Shown: positions 1 through 6,099, counted from the stretch's first letter. The stretch: DNA of 8,204 bases from Candidatus Omnitrophica bacterium UBA1562 (GCA_002322525.1 DCOU01000010.1:1-8204), one strand, 5' to 3'. The notes: generated by a model not told the origin, from the letters alone. Numbers and translations: made by a program.

Positions 1-100
1 TGGCCTGTGGCTTTGGCTACTGCGCAGAGGCGCGCACCGGCCTCTCCAATAAGGCCGGGTGACGGAAGCCAAACCACGGCCCTCTGGCCAGTCGTGCTCA
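1..100. other. GC-rich, hairpin-rich block of unlike composition
   Basis: About 66 of the first 100 bases are G or C, against a clearly AT-rich remainder; the change is abrupt near 100-105. It contains the hairpin CCGGCCT/AGGCCGG (37-43, 52-58), and short GGCC and GCGC pairs. The LpxL-ELM1 frame stays open through it (WPEGRGLASVTRPYWRGR and on), but this peptide does not look like ELM1. It may be a mobile-element edge, a structured repeat or an assembly join; no identity can be given. Confidence 0.5.
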
Positions 101-1389
101 CTCATCACTACTAAATTAAATCTCTTTGTATTTAAAAGAGACGGCCGCATAATCACTATAGATTTAGCTAAATTTTCTCTAGATGTTATATAGTTAACGG
201 GCGCAACTGATGCGCCGCAAGAGATGACAATATCAGGTTTAGTGCTTATTAATGCCCTATAAACATCTTCTTCTAAAAATATCCTCCAAGACCAGAGACA
301 ACCTTGACAATGATATTTACCTGCCAAACAACTACTAAGGGTTAACGCGAGCCTGGAAAATCTGTTTTTGAATTTTATCTCTATGGTGTTAATATTAGCG
401 CTTATGCCTTGAGCTTTAAGGCAATCCTTGAGTATCCCCAAAACAGCCTGCGACTGCCTAAGGTGTCCTATTTTTCCGTCGCTTATGATTAAGATATTCT
501 GTTCTTTAGTATATTTCCATACCTTGTATGACCAGAGGTATTCCTCAGGATACTTTAAAATGTATTTTTCAAATACGTTCACCAGCGCCTGTAAATTATC
601 ATTTATGTCCTTTTCTAAATTTCCGGTTTTTTTAATTTCAAAAGGCGGTTCAATAAAAACTTTGATATAGGGCCCGTTTATTCGTGTATAAAAAACAGGG
701 ATAAGCGCAGCATCATATTTTAAAGCCAGCCTGATTGCGCCTGAAGGCATAGAGGCGTATTTACCAAAAAATTTAACCGGGGCACCTGTTCTTCCGCCCT
801 GGTCCGCTGTCATACCCATTGCTTCATTATTTTTAAGTGCCTGGATTAACTCTCGCGTCTGGTTTTCTCTCTGAATTATCTTGCAACCCCTTTGGCCACG
901 ATATAAATTAAGGAGTTTATCTAAGCGCGGATATCTCTGCTGGCGAATAAACAAACTAAAAGGGAAGCCTAAATTCGCACAAATAATATTAGAAAGTTCC
1001 CAGCTACCCTCATGCACAGCCAAAAGAATCACGCCTTTACCTTTCTGAAAACCTTCAAATATGTGCTGTTGGCCTTCCAGAGTTATATATTTTTTTATGT
1101 ATGCCTTGTCCACTAAAGGAATAAACAATATCTCTATCAGGTTCTGGCCGAATGCCTTATAAAACTCTTTTACGAGATTGCTTAATTCTTGCGGCGATAA
1201 TTTAGCCCCAAAAGCGGTCTTGATATTAGCGTAGGCGATAGCTTTATGTTTGAAGTCAAAATAATAAAACAGTTCGCCTAATCTTGCGCCTAAAAACAGA
1301 CTGACATTTAAGGGTAAAATTCGAATTTGCGGCCCAAATAACCTAATAAGAATACAACCCAAGTAATCTATTATAGAATTCTTGTTCAT
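1..1389 (-). CDS. LpxL/HtrB-type lipid A acyltransferase fused to an ELM1-like domain (3' end outside window)
   Basis: The frame is open for 463 codons from the ATG at 1389 to the window edge without a stop. Residues 1-295 look like a late lipid A acyltransferase, an inner-membrane enzyme moving an acyl chain from acyl-ACP to Kdo-lipid A. Supporting features are an N-terminal hydrophobic segment, the HX4E catalytic motif HEGSWE (H126, E131), the block GRTGAPVKFFGKYASMPSG (about 199-217) and the family's usual end PEEYLW..KVWKY (281-293). From residue 298 a second domain begins: ILIISDGKIGHLRQSQAVLG, then KPDIVISCGASVAP and RFNLVVMSEHD (423-433). These match the ELM1/COG3660 family, often found in LPS gene sets and of unproven activity. 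The start overlaps the end of lpxK by 47 bases and lacks a strong ribosome site, but the N-terminus fits the family. The last ~33 codons are GC-rich and unlike ELM1, so the true C-terminus is unknown. Confidence 0.85.
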   Translation of the reverse strand, partial: MNKNSIIDYLGCILIRLFGPQIRILPLNVSLFLGARLGELFYYFDFKHKAIAYANIKTAFGAKLSPQELSNLVKEFYKAFGQNLIEILFIPLVDKAYIKKYITLEGQQHIFEGFQKGKGVILLAVHEGSWELSNIICANLGFPFSLFIRQQRYPRLDKLLNLYRGQRGCKIIQRENQTRELIQALKNNEAMGMTADQGGRTGAPVKFFGKYASMPSGAIRLALKYDAALIPVFYTRINGPYIKVFIEPPFEIKKTGNLEKDINDNLQALVNVFEKYILKYPEEYLWSYKVWKYTKEQNILIISDGKIGHLRQSQAVLGILKDCLKAQGISANINTIEIKFKNRFSRLALTLSSCLAGKYHCQGCLWSWRIFLEEDVYRALISTKPDIVISCGASVAPVNYITSRENLAKSIVIMRPSLLNTKRFNLVVMSEHDWPEGRGLASVTRPYWRGRCAPLRSSQSHRP

Positions 1390-2416
1390 CTTTTATAATT
1401 TTTAATTCAATGCGCAAAAATAAAACTCGTAACTCGTAACTCGTAACTCGTAACTCGTAAAGCCTAGCTGCATCTTTCTCGGTAGTAACCAAGGTATCTA
1501 TATTCCTGTCTTTAGATTTCTGGATAATATTATCTAACTCTTCCTGAGTATAATTATGGTGATCGCGGAACCTAAAGGAAAGGCCGATTTTAATCCCTAG
1601 ACTCCTGATAATGCCCTCAAAGGAATCCGGGTCACCAATTGCAGAAAATAAGGTTACGGTTTTTCCTGGTAATATATTTATGTCTAATAATTCACCGGGT
1701 TTATCCAACCTACAAAAACCTAAAGGGCTATGTATAGACTCTATCTGAAGCGCTTTCGGATTAATCCGCCCTAAAAAATCCTTAATCTTATGCCCTGTCG
1801 GGCTAAGATTGGTTTTAGTCAGGACAAACACATCAGCGCGTTTTAGCGAAGAGAGAGGCTCGCGTAATATCCCGCGAGGAATAAGCTTTCGGTTACCAAA
1901 AGGGCGAGTAGCATCAATGGTGACGATGTCCAGGTCCTTTTTTATACGCCATTGCTGGAGACCGTCATCTAAAATCACTGTATCCGCACCATAATCGCGT
2001 ATTGCCAGCTTAGCTGCACGGATTCTATCAGTATCAACCACAACCGGCACATCTCCTAAATTCATCTTAAGCATATAGGGCTCATCACCCATCGTTTCGT
2101 AATTGGTAATTGGTAATTGGTAATTGGTAATTTTTCTTTTATATCCTCTGCTCAATATTGCTACTTTGTGCCCTTTTTGTTTTAAGTATTGAGCAATAAA
2201 TAAAACCAGAGTGGTTTTACCCGTTCCGCCTAAAGTAATATTGCCCACACTGATAACCTTGCAATTTAAGTGATACGGTTTTAGACGATAAATAAAAATT
2301 GATACCCTGACTCCTAAACCATAGATAAGTGACAGGAAATACAAAAAAGACTTAACTACCCCCGCCACAAGCCCTTTATGTCTATCTGTAGCTAAATTAT
2401 AAATATAGGACAACAT
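1343..2416 (-). CDS. lpxK: Tetraacyldisaccharide 4'-kinase LpxK
   Basis: LpxK phosphorylates the 4' position of the lipid A disaccharide at the inner membrane, using ATP. The protein has 357 residues, slightly longer than typical. It has an N-terminal hydrophobic helix (about 20-45), the P-loop GNITLGGTGKTT (58-69), SRGYKRK (89-95), GDEP (110-113), the acidic motif ILDDGLQQW (148-156), the FSAIGDPDSF block (257-266), FRDHHNYT (283-290) and TTEKDAARL (311-319). Two stretches are odd: residues 96-107 (ITNYQLPITNYE) and 320-331 (YELRVTSYELRV) are encoded by heptanucleotide tandem repeats. They lie in loops between conserved motifs, and the motifs on both sides are intact, so the enzyme is probably active. 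The ATG lies 3 bases after the GDT1-type stop, and GGGAAG at the end of that gene can serve as ribosome site. This implies translational coupling. Confidence 0.95.
   Translation of the reverse strand: MLSYIYNLATDRHKGLVAGVVKSFLYFLSLIYGLGVRVSIFIYRLKPYHLNCKVISVGNITLGGTGKTTLVLFIAQYLKQKGHKVAILSRGYKRKITNYQLPITNYETMGDEPYMLKMNLGDVPVVVDTDRIRAAKLAIRDYGADTVILDDGLQQWRIKKDLDIVTIDATRPFGNRKLIPRGILREPLSSLKRADVFVLTKTNLSPTGHKIKDFLGRINPKALQIESIHSPLGFCRLDKPGELLDINILPGKTVTLFSAIGDPDSFEGIIRSLGIKIGLSFRFRDHHNYTQEELDNIIQKSKDRNIDTLVTTEKDAARLYELRVTSYELRVLFLRIELKIIKDEQEFYNRLLGLYSY
1424..1458. repeat. Heptanucleotide tandem repeat in lpxK, tract B
   Basis: Five exact copies of AACTCGT on the plus strand. In lpxK it encodes YELRVTSYELRV (320-331) just after the conserved TTEKDAARL motif. 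As in tract A, the coding orientation is stop-free in every phase and the other strand is not. A change of one unit would shift the frame. Confidence 0.95.
2101..2132. repeat. Heptanucleotide tandem repeat in lpxK, tract A
   Basis: Four exact copies of AATTGGT plus AATT on the plus strand. In lpxK it reads through all three phases and encodes ITNYQLPITNYE (96-107), between SRGYKRK and GDEP. The coding-strand orientation has no stop in any phase, while the opposite strand has TAA stops. Confidence 0.95.
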
Positions 2417-2419
2417 ATA

Positions 2420-2692
2420 TTAAATCTTCCCTAACAACATCATTATGCCTATTGCGACAAATAATAATGCACCGGTATATCTTATAAATTCCGGTCTTAT
2501 ATATTTGCCCAAAATTACTCCCAGAAAAACCGAAACAGCAGTAACGATTATATAGGCAGATACGGAACCCAGCCATACCTGTAAAGGCTTTCCTGATTTT
2601 GCTGCCATGCTTATTCCTACTAATTGAGTCTTATCTGCAAGCTCTGCAAAAAATACGGCTGTAAATGTTGCCAGAAATATTCTCCAATCCAT
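2420..2692 (-). CDS. Half-size GDT1/TMEM165 (UPF0016) membrane protein
   Basis: This is a 90-residue integral membrane protein with one copy of the family's cation motif, here ELADKT (E17, D20, K21, T22; usual form E-x-G-D-K-T with Ala for Gly). Predicted membrane segments are about 5-25, 38-62 and 70-88. Full-length members of the family are linked to Mn2+/Ca2+ transport and carry two such repeats; single-repeat proteins of about 90 residues are common in bacteria and presumably pair up. The start at 2692 is preferred because GGAGGG lies 6 bases before it. An upstream ATG-less extension to 2725 would add residues (RTVPKYGG) that derive from a REP-like repeat. It sits 3 bases before lpxK. Substrate and link to lipid A are not visible from the sequence. 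Confidence 0.85.
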   Translation of the reverse strand: MDWRIFLATFTAVFFAELADKTQLVGISMAAKSGKPLQVWLGSVSAYIIVTAVSVFLGVILGKYIRPEFIRYTGALLFVAIGIMMLLGKI

Positions 2693-2698
2693 AACTTG

Positions 2699-2704
2699 CC
2701 CTCC
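2699..2704 (-). promoter_or_regulatory. Ribosome binding site of the GDT1-type gene
   Basis: GGAGGG on the minus strand, six bases before the ATG at 2692. It is the best ribosome site in the window and fixes that start rather than the longer frame beginning at 2725. Confidence 0.8.
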
Positions 2705-2710
2705 ATATTT

Positions 2711-2785
2711 AGGGACGGTTCTCAAGTCGTTCGAGAAGTATCCCTCTCTAGGGGACAGTTCTGCTTTGGGTTGAGAACCGTCCCT
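2711..2785. repeat. REP-like double hairpin at the end of the GGDEF gene
   Basis: The outer ends AGGGACGGTTCTCAA (2711-2725) and TTGAGAACCGTCCCT (2771-2785) are perfect 15-base inverted repeats. Inside are two hairpins: an imperfect one at 2712-2746, and GGGACAGTTCT (2752-2762) with AGAACCGTCCC (2774-2784), loop GCTTTGGGTTG. The element supplies the last codons and the stop of the GGDEF gene and reaches to 7 bases from the ribosome site of the next gene. Confidence 0.85.
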
Positions 2786-3743
2786 GATTTCTGCTTTTGC
2801 TCCCCTTATCTACAACCCTTCTATTCACCATAAAATTACTCCCCCGCAGGTCCTTAAGATAATTTTTGAGTTCCGTAGTAATATCCATGAGTTCAAATAG
2901 GTTTGATACCTTGCCAAATGTATTATTCACAATGGCTATGGACAAACTCATCAAAGGTATATTTGCCATTCTTCCGCTTCTGTCCCGACTAACGATAAAA
3001 CCATTTTTTATATCCGAACTCAAATAGCGGTGAGGAACCATGGCATCAAAATCTCTGAGAGTTTGTTTGGCAATAGGTTCGGCTTTATCGGGTGTGGTGA
3101 TAATCACGAAATCGTCGCCGCCTATATGACCCACAAAATCTTTACCATTTCCACATGCCTTGACATTTTTTGATATAATCTTGGCTGTCTCTGTTATAAC
3201 CTGATTGCCCCTTATATAACCATATTTGTCGTTATAGGACTTGAAGTTATCGATATCAATGTAATGGAACGAAAAGGGGTGTCTGGAATCCAAACTCTGA
3301 ATAAGCTCTCTTTCAATAAGTTTATTCCCCGGAAGGCGGGTAAGGGCATTGGCATTAAAATGGTGGGCTGCGCTTCGTAAGGCCAGGACTATCCTAATTT
3401 CTAAATCTATCGGATCCGGAGGCTTAATCAAATAATCATCCACTCCCTGCTCGATACTGAGCAAATCGCGCCTTAATTGTCTCTTATCTATCAAAACAAT
3501 GGTAGGAATATAGGAAGTAAGGAAATCGCCTTTTATCTCCTTACAAATCTCTAAGCCCCTTTTGTCTTGTAGCGCGGCATCTATAATAATGAGGCTGGGG
3601 TTCTCCTTTTTTAAATATTCTATTATATCCTCTCCTTCCGGAAGTTCCGCCACATTATATTCCCAGGCCTTTAAGAGATACAACAATATCTCCCGTAACT
3701 TTAAATCCGGGACCGCCAAAACTATTCTGATTTCTTTACTCAT
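2748..3743 (-). CDS. Receiver-GGDEF (GGDDF variant) response regulator
   Basis: A 331-residue cytoplasmic protein with a receiver domain (about 5-120) followed by a GGDEF-type domain (about 130-305), expected to make cyclic di-GMP. In the receiver, the phospho-acceptor D55 (SLIIID) and K107 (YLIKPP) are present. The Mg-binding acidic pair is replaced by V11-P12 and the usual Thr/Ser by I85, so phosphorylation control is doubtful. In the GGDEF domain, LTRLPGN (134-140), metal-site residues in YIDIDNFK (D163, D165) and GGDDF (208-212) in place of GGDEF are visible. The residue expected to be Arg in the product-inhibition RxxD site is N199. The ATG at 3743 is chosen; a TTG directly before it is possible. 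Residues 320-331 (QGRFSTQSRTVP) and the TAG stop come from a REP-like hairpin, so the original C-terminus was probably replaced. Activity is uncertain. Confidence 0.85.
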   Translation of the reverse strand: MSKEIRIVLAVPDLKLREILLYLLKAWEYNVAELPEGEDIIEYLKKENPSLIIIDAALQDKRGLEICKEIKGDFLTSYIPTIVLIDKRQLRRDLLSIEQGVDDYLIKPPDPIDLEIRIVLALRSAAHHFNANALTRLPGNKLIERELIQSLDSRHPFSFHYIDIDNFKSYNDKYGYIRGNQVITETAKIISKNVKACGNGKDFVGHIGGDDFVIITTPDKAEPIAKQTLRDFDAMVPHRYLSSDIKNGFIVSRDRSGRMANIPLMSLSIAIVNNTFGKVSNLFELMDITTELKNYLKDLRGSNFMVNRRVVDKGSKSRNQGRFSTQSRTVP

Positions 3744-3762
3744 CAAAATTATTTAGACCTAC

Positions 3763-3794
3763 AGACGCTTTCCGTGCTAATCGGGAAACTGTCC
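3763..3794. repeat. Imperfect hairpin in the leader of the GGDEF gene
   Basis: AGACGCTTTCC (3763-3773) faces GGAAACTGTCC (3784-3794) with two mismatches and one G-T pair across a 10-base loop. The right arm, with GGACAGTTTCC on the minus strand, resembles the GGGACAGTTCT arm at 2752-2762, suggesting a worn member of the same repeat group. The rest of the 93-base gap 3744-3836 holds no convincing promoter. Confidence 0.5.
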
Positions 3795-3807
3795 CCCCTA
3801 TTATGTT

Positions 3808-3832
3808 AAAAAGTGTCTTTGGGTACACTTTC
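3808..3832. repeat. REP-like hairpin just after the waaA stop
   Basis: AAAGTGT (3810-3816) pairs with ACACTTT (3825-3831) across loop CTTTGGGT, the same loop core as the two neighbouring hairpins. On the transcribed strand the stem extends by two G-T pairs and ends in five Ts, so weak transcription termination is conceivable, but the stem is AT-rich. Confidence 0.65.
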
Positions 3833-3836
3833 CAAC

Positions 3837-5201
3837 TTACCTCAAAGACACTTTCCTCTTTGGGTTGGAAAGTGTCTCTAGCTTTGTGGTCTCCTCTATA
3901 CATTTCAGATTCCTGGATGTGGCGCCCTGATTTTGTAAAATGATTGCCTTGGCGCGTTGGCTTAGCTGGGTACTTTTACCGGGATTTCTTAATAAATCTT
4001 TGATATTTAGGAAAAGTTCTTCTTTATTATGCGCGAGAATGCATGCTTTGTTTTCCAGAAATAACCTAGCGATATCGCGGAAATTAAACATATAAGGGCC
4101 GAAGATCACGGGCTTACCGAGTGAGGCGGGTTCCAAAATATTGTGGCCGCCCTTTCTTGTTAAACTGCCCCCTACAAAAATAATATCGGCGATAGCGTAA
4201 AAAGAAACCAGCTCGCCAATAGTATCAAGTATAAATATAGGTTTTAGGTTATAGGTGTTAGCCCCGTTAGAAATTTTGTTTTTTGGTAAAAGGTTGGTAT
4301 TTCTAACGGGGTTGGGTTTTAGGTGTAAAGTAGAAATAAATATGGATGAAAAGCCATTCTTCAGCGTTATTTTTTCTATCTCTCTAGCCCTTTCTGGATG
4401 ACGCGGAGCAATCAACAGTCTTAAATAGGGAAATTCCTTTAACAAATTTTTATAAACACCTAAGATAATCTCTTCTTCATCAGCGTGGGTTGAGCCAGCT
4501 ACAAAAAGTTTCTCTTCAGGCTCAAGAGCTAATTTAAGCTTATAATCTGTGTAATCTTCTTTTAAATCTGCGTAATCCGTATTATCAAATTTCATATTAC
4601 CGGTTATCTGTATCTTGTCTTGGGAAACTCCCAAGCGAAGCAATCTTTCCGCATCGCTAGGGGTCTGAACGCAGAAGAGATTGATTTTACTTAAGATAGG
4701 TTTTAATAAAAATTTTATGCTCAGGTAACCTTTGAAAGAACGGTCGGATAGCCTGCCATTTACCAAAACGATGGGTATATTTTTGCAATAAAGATAGGAA
4801 ATCAAATTCGGCCAGATTTCGGTTTCCATAATAATAAATAAAAAAGGTTTAACCTTATCTACAACGCTTCTTACGATAAAACTTAAGTCTAAAGGACAAT
4901 AAGATGCAAAGCCGGTTTCTCCGGCGATACTCCTGGCGATTTTATTACCCGTGGGAGTAACCGTGGAAATAAAAAGTTTCTTATCCGGATAGGTAATTCT
5001 CAATTCTCTTGCCAGATTCTTTACTGCCATTACTTCACCAACACTTACAGCATGTATCCAGATAGGCCTGTTTAGTTTTAAACCAGAAGGCAATATCCCA
5101 AGGCGCATTTGAAAGCCGGGATGGAATTTTCTTTTGCATAGATACACAGGAAGATAAATGAAAGCAAAAACCAAAAATATCAAATCATAAATAATAAACA
5201 T
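3837..5201 (-). CDS. waaA: Kdo transferase WaaA (KdtA)
   Basis: A GT-B glycosyltransferase of 454 residues that adds Kdo from CMP-Kdo to lipid IVA on the inner membrane. It has an N-terminal membrane anchor (about 3-22), the motif HAVSVGE (50-56, with the presumed catalytic Glu at 56), METEIWPN (125-132), GNMKFD (201-206), APRHPER (265-271), DTIGEL (326-331), GGSL (344-347) and GGHNILEPA (351-359). Bacterial homologues are usually about 420-430 residues. The extra length is explained by a repeat-derived insert at about 291-320 and by a repeat-like linker at 206-220. The last ~13 codons overlap a REP-like hairpin. All catalytic motifs remain. It begins 28 bases after xerC and is preceded by a heptamer repeat rather than a clear Shine-Dalgarno sequence. 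Whether it transfers one Kdo or more cannot be told. Confidence 0.95.
   Translation of the reverse strand: MFIIYDLIFLVFAFIYLPVYLCKRKFHPGFQMRLGILPSGLKLNRPIWIHAVSVGEVMAVKNLARELRITYPDKKLFISTVTPTGNKIARSIAGETGFASYCPLDLSFIVRSVVDKVKPFLFIIMETEIWPNLISYLYCKNIPIVLVNGRLSDRSFKGYLSIKFLLKPILSKINLFCVQTPSDAERLLRLGVSQDKIQITGNMKFDNTDYADLKEDYTDYKLKLALEPEEKLFVAGSTHADEEEIILGVYKNLLKEFPYLRLLIAPRHPERAREIEKITLKNGFSSIFISTLHLKPNPVRNTNLLPKNKISNGANTYNLKPIFILDTIGELVSFYAIADIIFVGGSLTRKGGHNILEPASLGKPVIFGPYMFNFRDIARLFLENKACILAHNKEELFLNIKDLLRNPGKSTQLSQRAKAIILQNQGATSRNLKCIEETTKLETLSNPKRKVSLR
3846..3877. repeat. REP-like hairpin forming the 3' end of waaA
   Basis: AGACACTTTCC (3846-3856) pairs perfectly with GGAAAGTGTCT (3867-3877) across the loop TCTTTGGGTT. 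It encodes about residues 442-452 of WaaA. The loop is almost the same as that at 2763-2773, although the stems differ. Confidence 0.85.
4240..4324. repeat. Degenerate heptamer tract flanking palindromic copy 2
   Basis: The 10-base direct repeat GGTTTTAGGT occurs at 4240-4249 and 4315-4324, 75 bases (25 codons) apart, bracketing the palindrome. On the plus strand the left side reads TTTTAGG, TTATAGG, TGTTAGc and the right side TTTTAGG, TGTAAAG, so the palindrome appears to have landed in a decayed heptamer tract. It encodes LHLKPN before and GANTYNLKP after the element, residues absent from usual WaaA proteins. Confidence 0.6.
4262..4311. repeat. In-frame palindromic element, copy 2 (inside waaA)
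   Basis: Arms CCCCGTTAGAAAT (4262-4274) and ATTTCTAACGGGG (4299-4311) are base-for-base the same as in topA; the inner 24 bases differ and are 3 shorter. In the waaA frame it encodes PVRNTNLLPKNKISNG (298-313), the same motif in the same frame as topA. The total of 50 bases plus a 4-base duplication (TTAG/TTGG, imperfect here) would be 54, again a whole number of codons. Confidence 0.9.
4542..4586. repeat. Degenerate 9-base-type repeat in the waaA linker
   Basis: On the minus strand, units related to GATTACRCA appear twice within 45 bases (GATTACGCA, GATTACACA) with a shorter variant before them. They encode DNTDYADLKEDYTDY (206-220), a low-complexity stretch directly after GNMKFD, at the hinge between the two Rossmann domains. 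Confidence 0.5.
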
Positions 5202-5226
5202 AACTCTTAACTATGAACTATGAACT
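5202..5226. repeat. Heptamer repeat directly before the waaA start
   Basis: Plus-strand units AACTCTT, AACTATG, AACTATG and partial AACT fill the space between the waaA ATG and the xerC stop, where the waaA ribosome site should be. The unit resembles those in lpxK (AACTCGT). Both strands contain stops in this tract, consistent with its non-coding position. Confidence 0.8.
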
Positions 5227-5229
5227 GAC

Positions 5230-6099
5230 TTATGCCCGGGGGTGCGCTTTATCATATACCTTTTTTAGTTTTTCAGTCGTAAGGTGGGTGTATATCTGGG
5301 TCGTGGAAAGATTTACGTGCCCCAGGAGCTCCTGAACACTCCTTAAATCTGCACCACGATTTAAAAGATGTGTAGCAAAAGAATGTCTTAATGTATGGGG
5401 TGATACGCCTTGTTTTATACTTGCAATATGTATATATTTATCAATGATATTTCGCACGCCTCTGTCGGTTATGCGTTTACCGCTTTTATTTAAAAATAAC
5501 GCATCCTCCTCCTCTTGCTGTTTCTTCCTTCTCTCCAAATAAGCCCTTATTGTCGATAGTGCTATCTCTCCTATAGGCACAATGCGCTCTTTCTTACCCT
5601 TACCCAAAACTTTAACTACTCCTCCGATAAAATCTATATCTTCGATATTTAGCCCCACCAGTTCACTGACCCTTATACCGGTAGAGTAAAATGTCTCTAT
5701 AATCGCCCTATCCCTGAAGTCCCTTTCGCCTTTTAGCGAGACTGCCTCGATTAATTTGGTTACCTCTTCTTCTGTTAAGAATAAAGGCAGGGACTTTTCC
5801 TGTTTAGGACTGGAAAGGCTGGTTATAGGATTGTTTTTAAGATAACCTTCGCGAATCAGAAATTTAAAGAAAGACCTGAGAGTAGAAAGCCGGCGGCTGA
5901 CTGTCCTGTTTTTAAGATTCTTTTCTTTCAATATTGCTAAATATTTTCTTAAAACCAGATAATCAATTTTCTCTAAAGCCGTTCCACCTAAAAATTTATT
6001 AAAGCCTTCTAAATCTAGTTTGTAATTTAATATCGTATATTTAGAATAGTTTTTTTCGATCTCCAAGTACCTGATAAATTTTTCGATGTATCTATCCAT
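5230..6099 (-). CDS. xerC: Site-specific tyrosine recombinase XerC/XerD type
   Basis: A 289-residue Xer recombinase, expected to resolve chromosome dimers at dif. The N-terminal SAM-like DNA-binding domain (about 1-90) is followed by the catalytic domain with the full set R143 (TGIRVSEL), K167 (GKGKKER), H235 and R238 (SPHTLRH), H261 (LLGHVNLS) and nucleophile Y270 (TQIYTH). Length and spacing of the catalytic residues match XerC/XerD. The symbol xerC rests on its position next to topA, as in Firmicutes; by sequence alone XerD is possible. The ATG at 6099 overlaps the topA stop by 8 bases (ATGGATAG), so translation is probably coupled. Unlike its neighbours, this gene carries no visible repeat insertion. 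Confidence 0.92.
   Translation of the reverse strand: MDRYIEKFIRYLEIEKNYSKYTILNYKLDLEGFNKFLGGTALEKIDYLVLRKYLAILKEKNLKNRTVSRRLSTLRSFFKFLIREGYLKNNPITSLSSPKQEKSLPLFLTEEEVTKLIEAVSLKGERDFRDRAIIETFYSTGIRVSELVGLNIEDIDFIGGVVKVLGKGKKERIVPIGEIALSTIRAYLERRKKQQEEEDALFLNKSGKRITDRGVRNIIDKYIHIASIKQGVSPHTLRHSFATHLLNRGADLRSVQELLGHVNLSTTQIYTHLTTEKLKKVYDKAHPRA

Noticed and set aside
1..100. A structured RNA gene or riboswitch in the GC-rich block
   Set aside because: Short stems are present, but I could not match it to tRNA, RNase P, tmRNA, 6S RNA or a cobalamin riboswitch; kept only as an unidentified block.
428..670. Small plus-strand open frame
   Set aside because: It lies opposite the well-supported acyltransferase-ELM1 frame, has no ribosome site and resembles no family. 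The same holds for the other short plus-strand frames at 1809-1994, 2624-2833, 3562-3756, 6236-6445 and 6882-7091.
2693..2725. Longer start of the GDT1-type protein (TTG at 2725)
   Set aside because: The added residues come from the REP-like repeat, and a strong GGAGGG site is correctly spaced for the ATG at 2692.
3808..3832. Firm Rho-independent terminator after waaA
   Set aside because: The stem is short and AT-rich and the T run is brief; it fits better as one of three REP-like hairpins.
3744..3836. Promoter for the GGDEF gene in the 93-base gap
   Set aside because: TTGGAA and CATAAT-like boxes on the minus strand are about 24 bases apart, too far for a standard promoter, and both fall in repeat sequence.
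5230..6099. Phage or integron integrase
   Set aside because: Length, catalytic spacing and the overlap with topA fit a housekeeping Xer recombinase; no attachment sites or phage genes are present.
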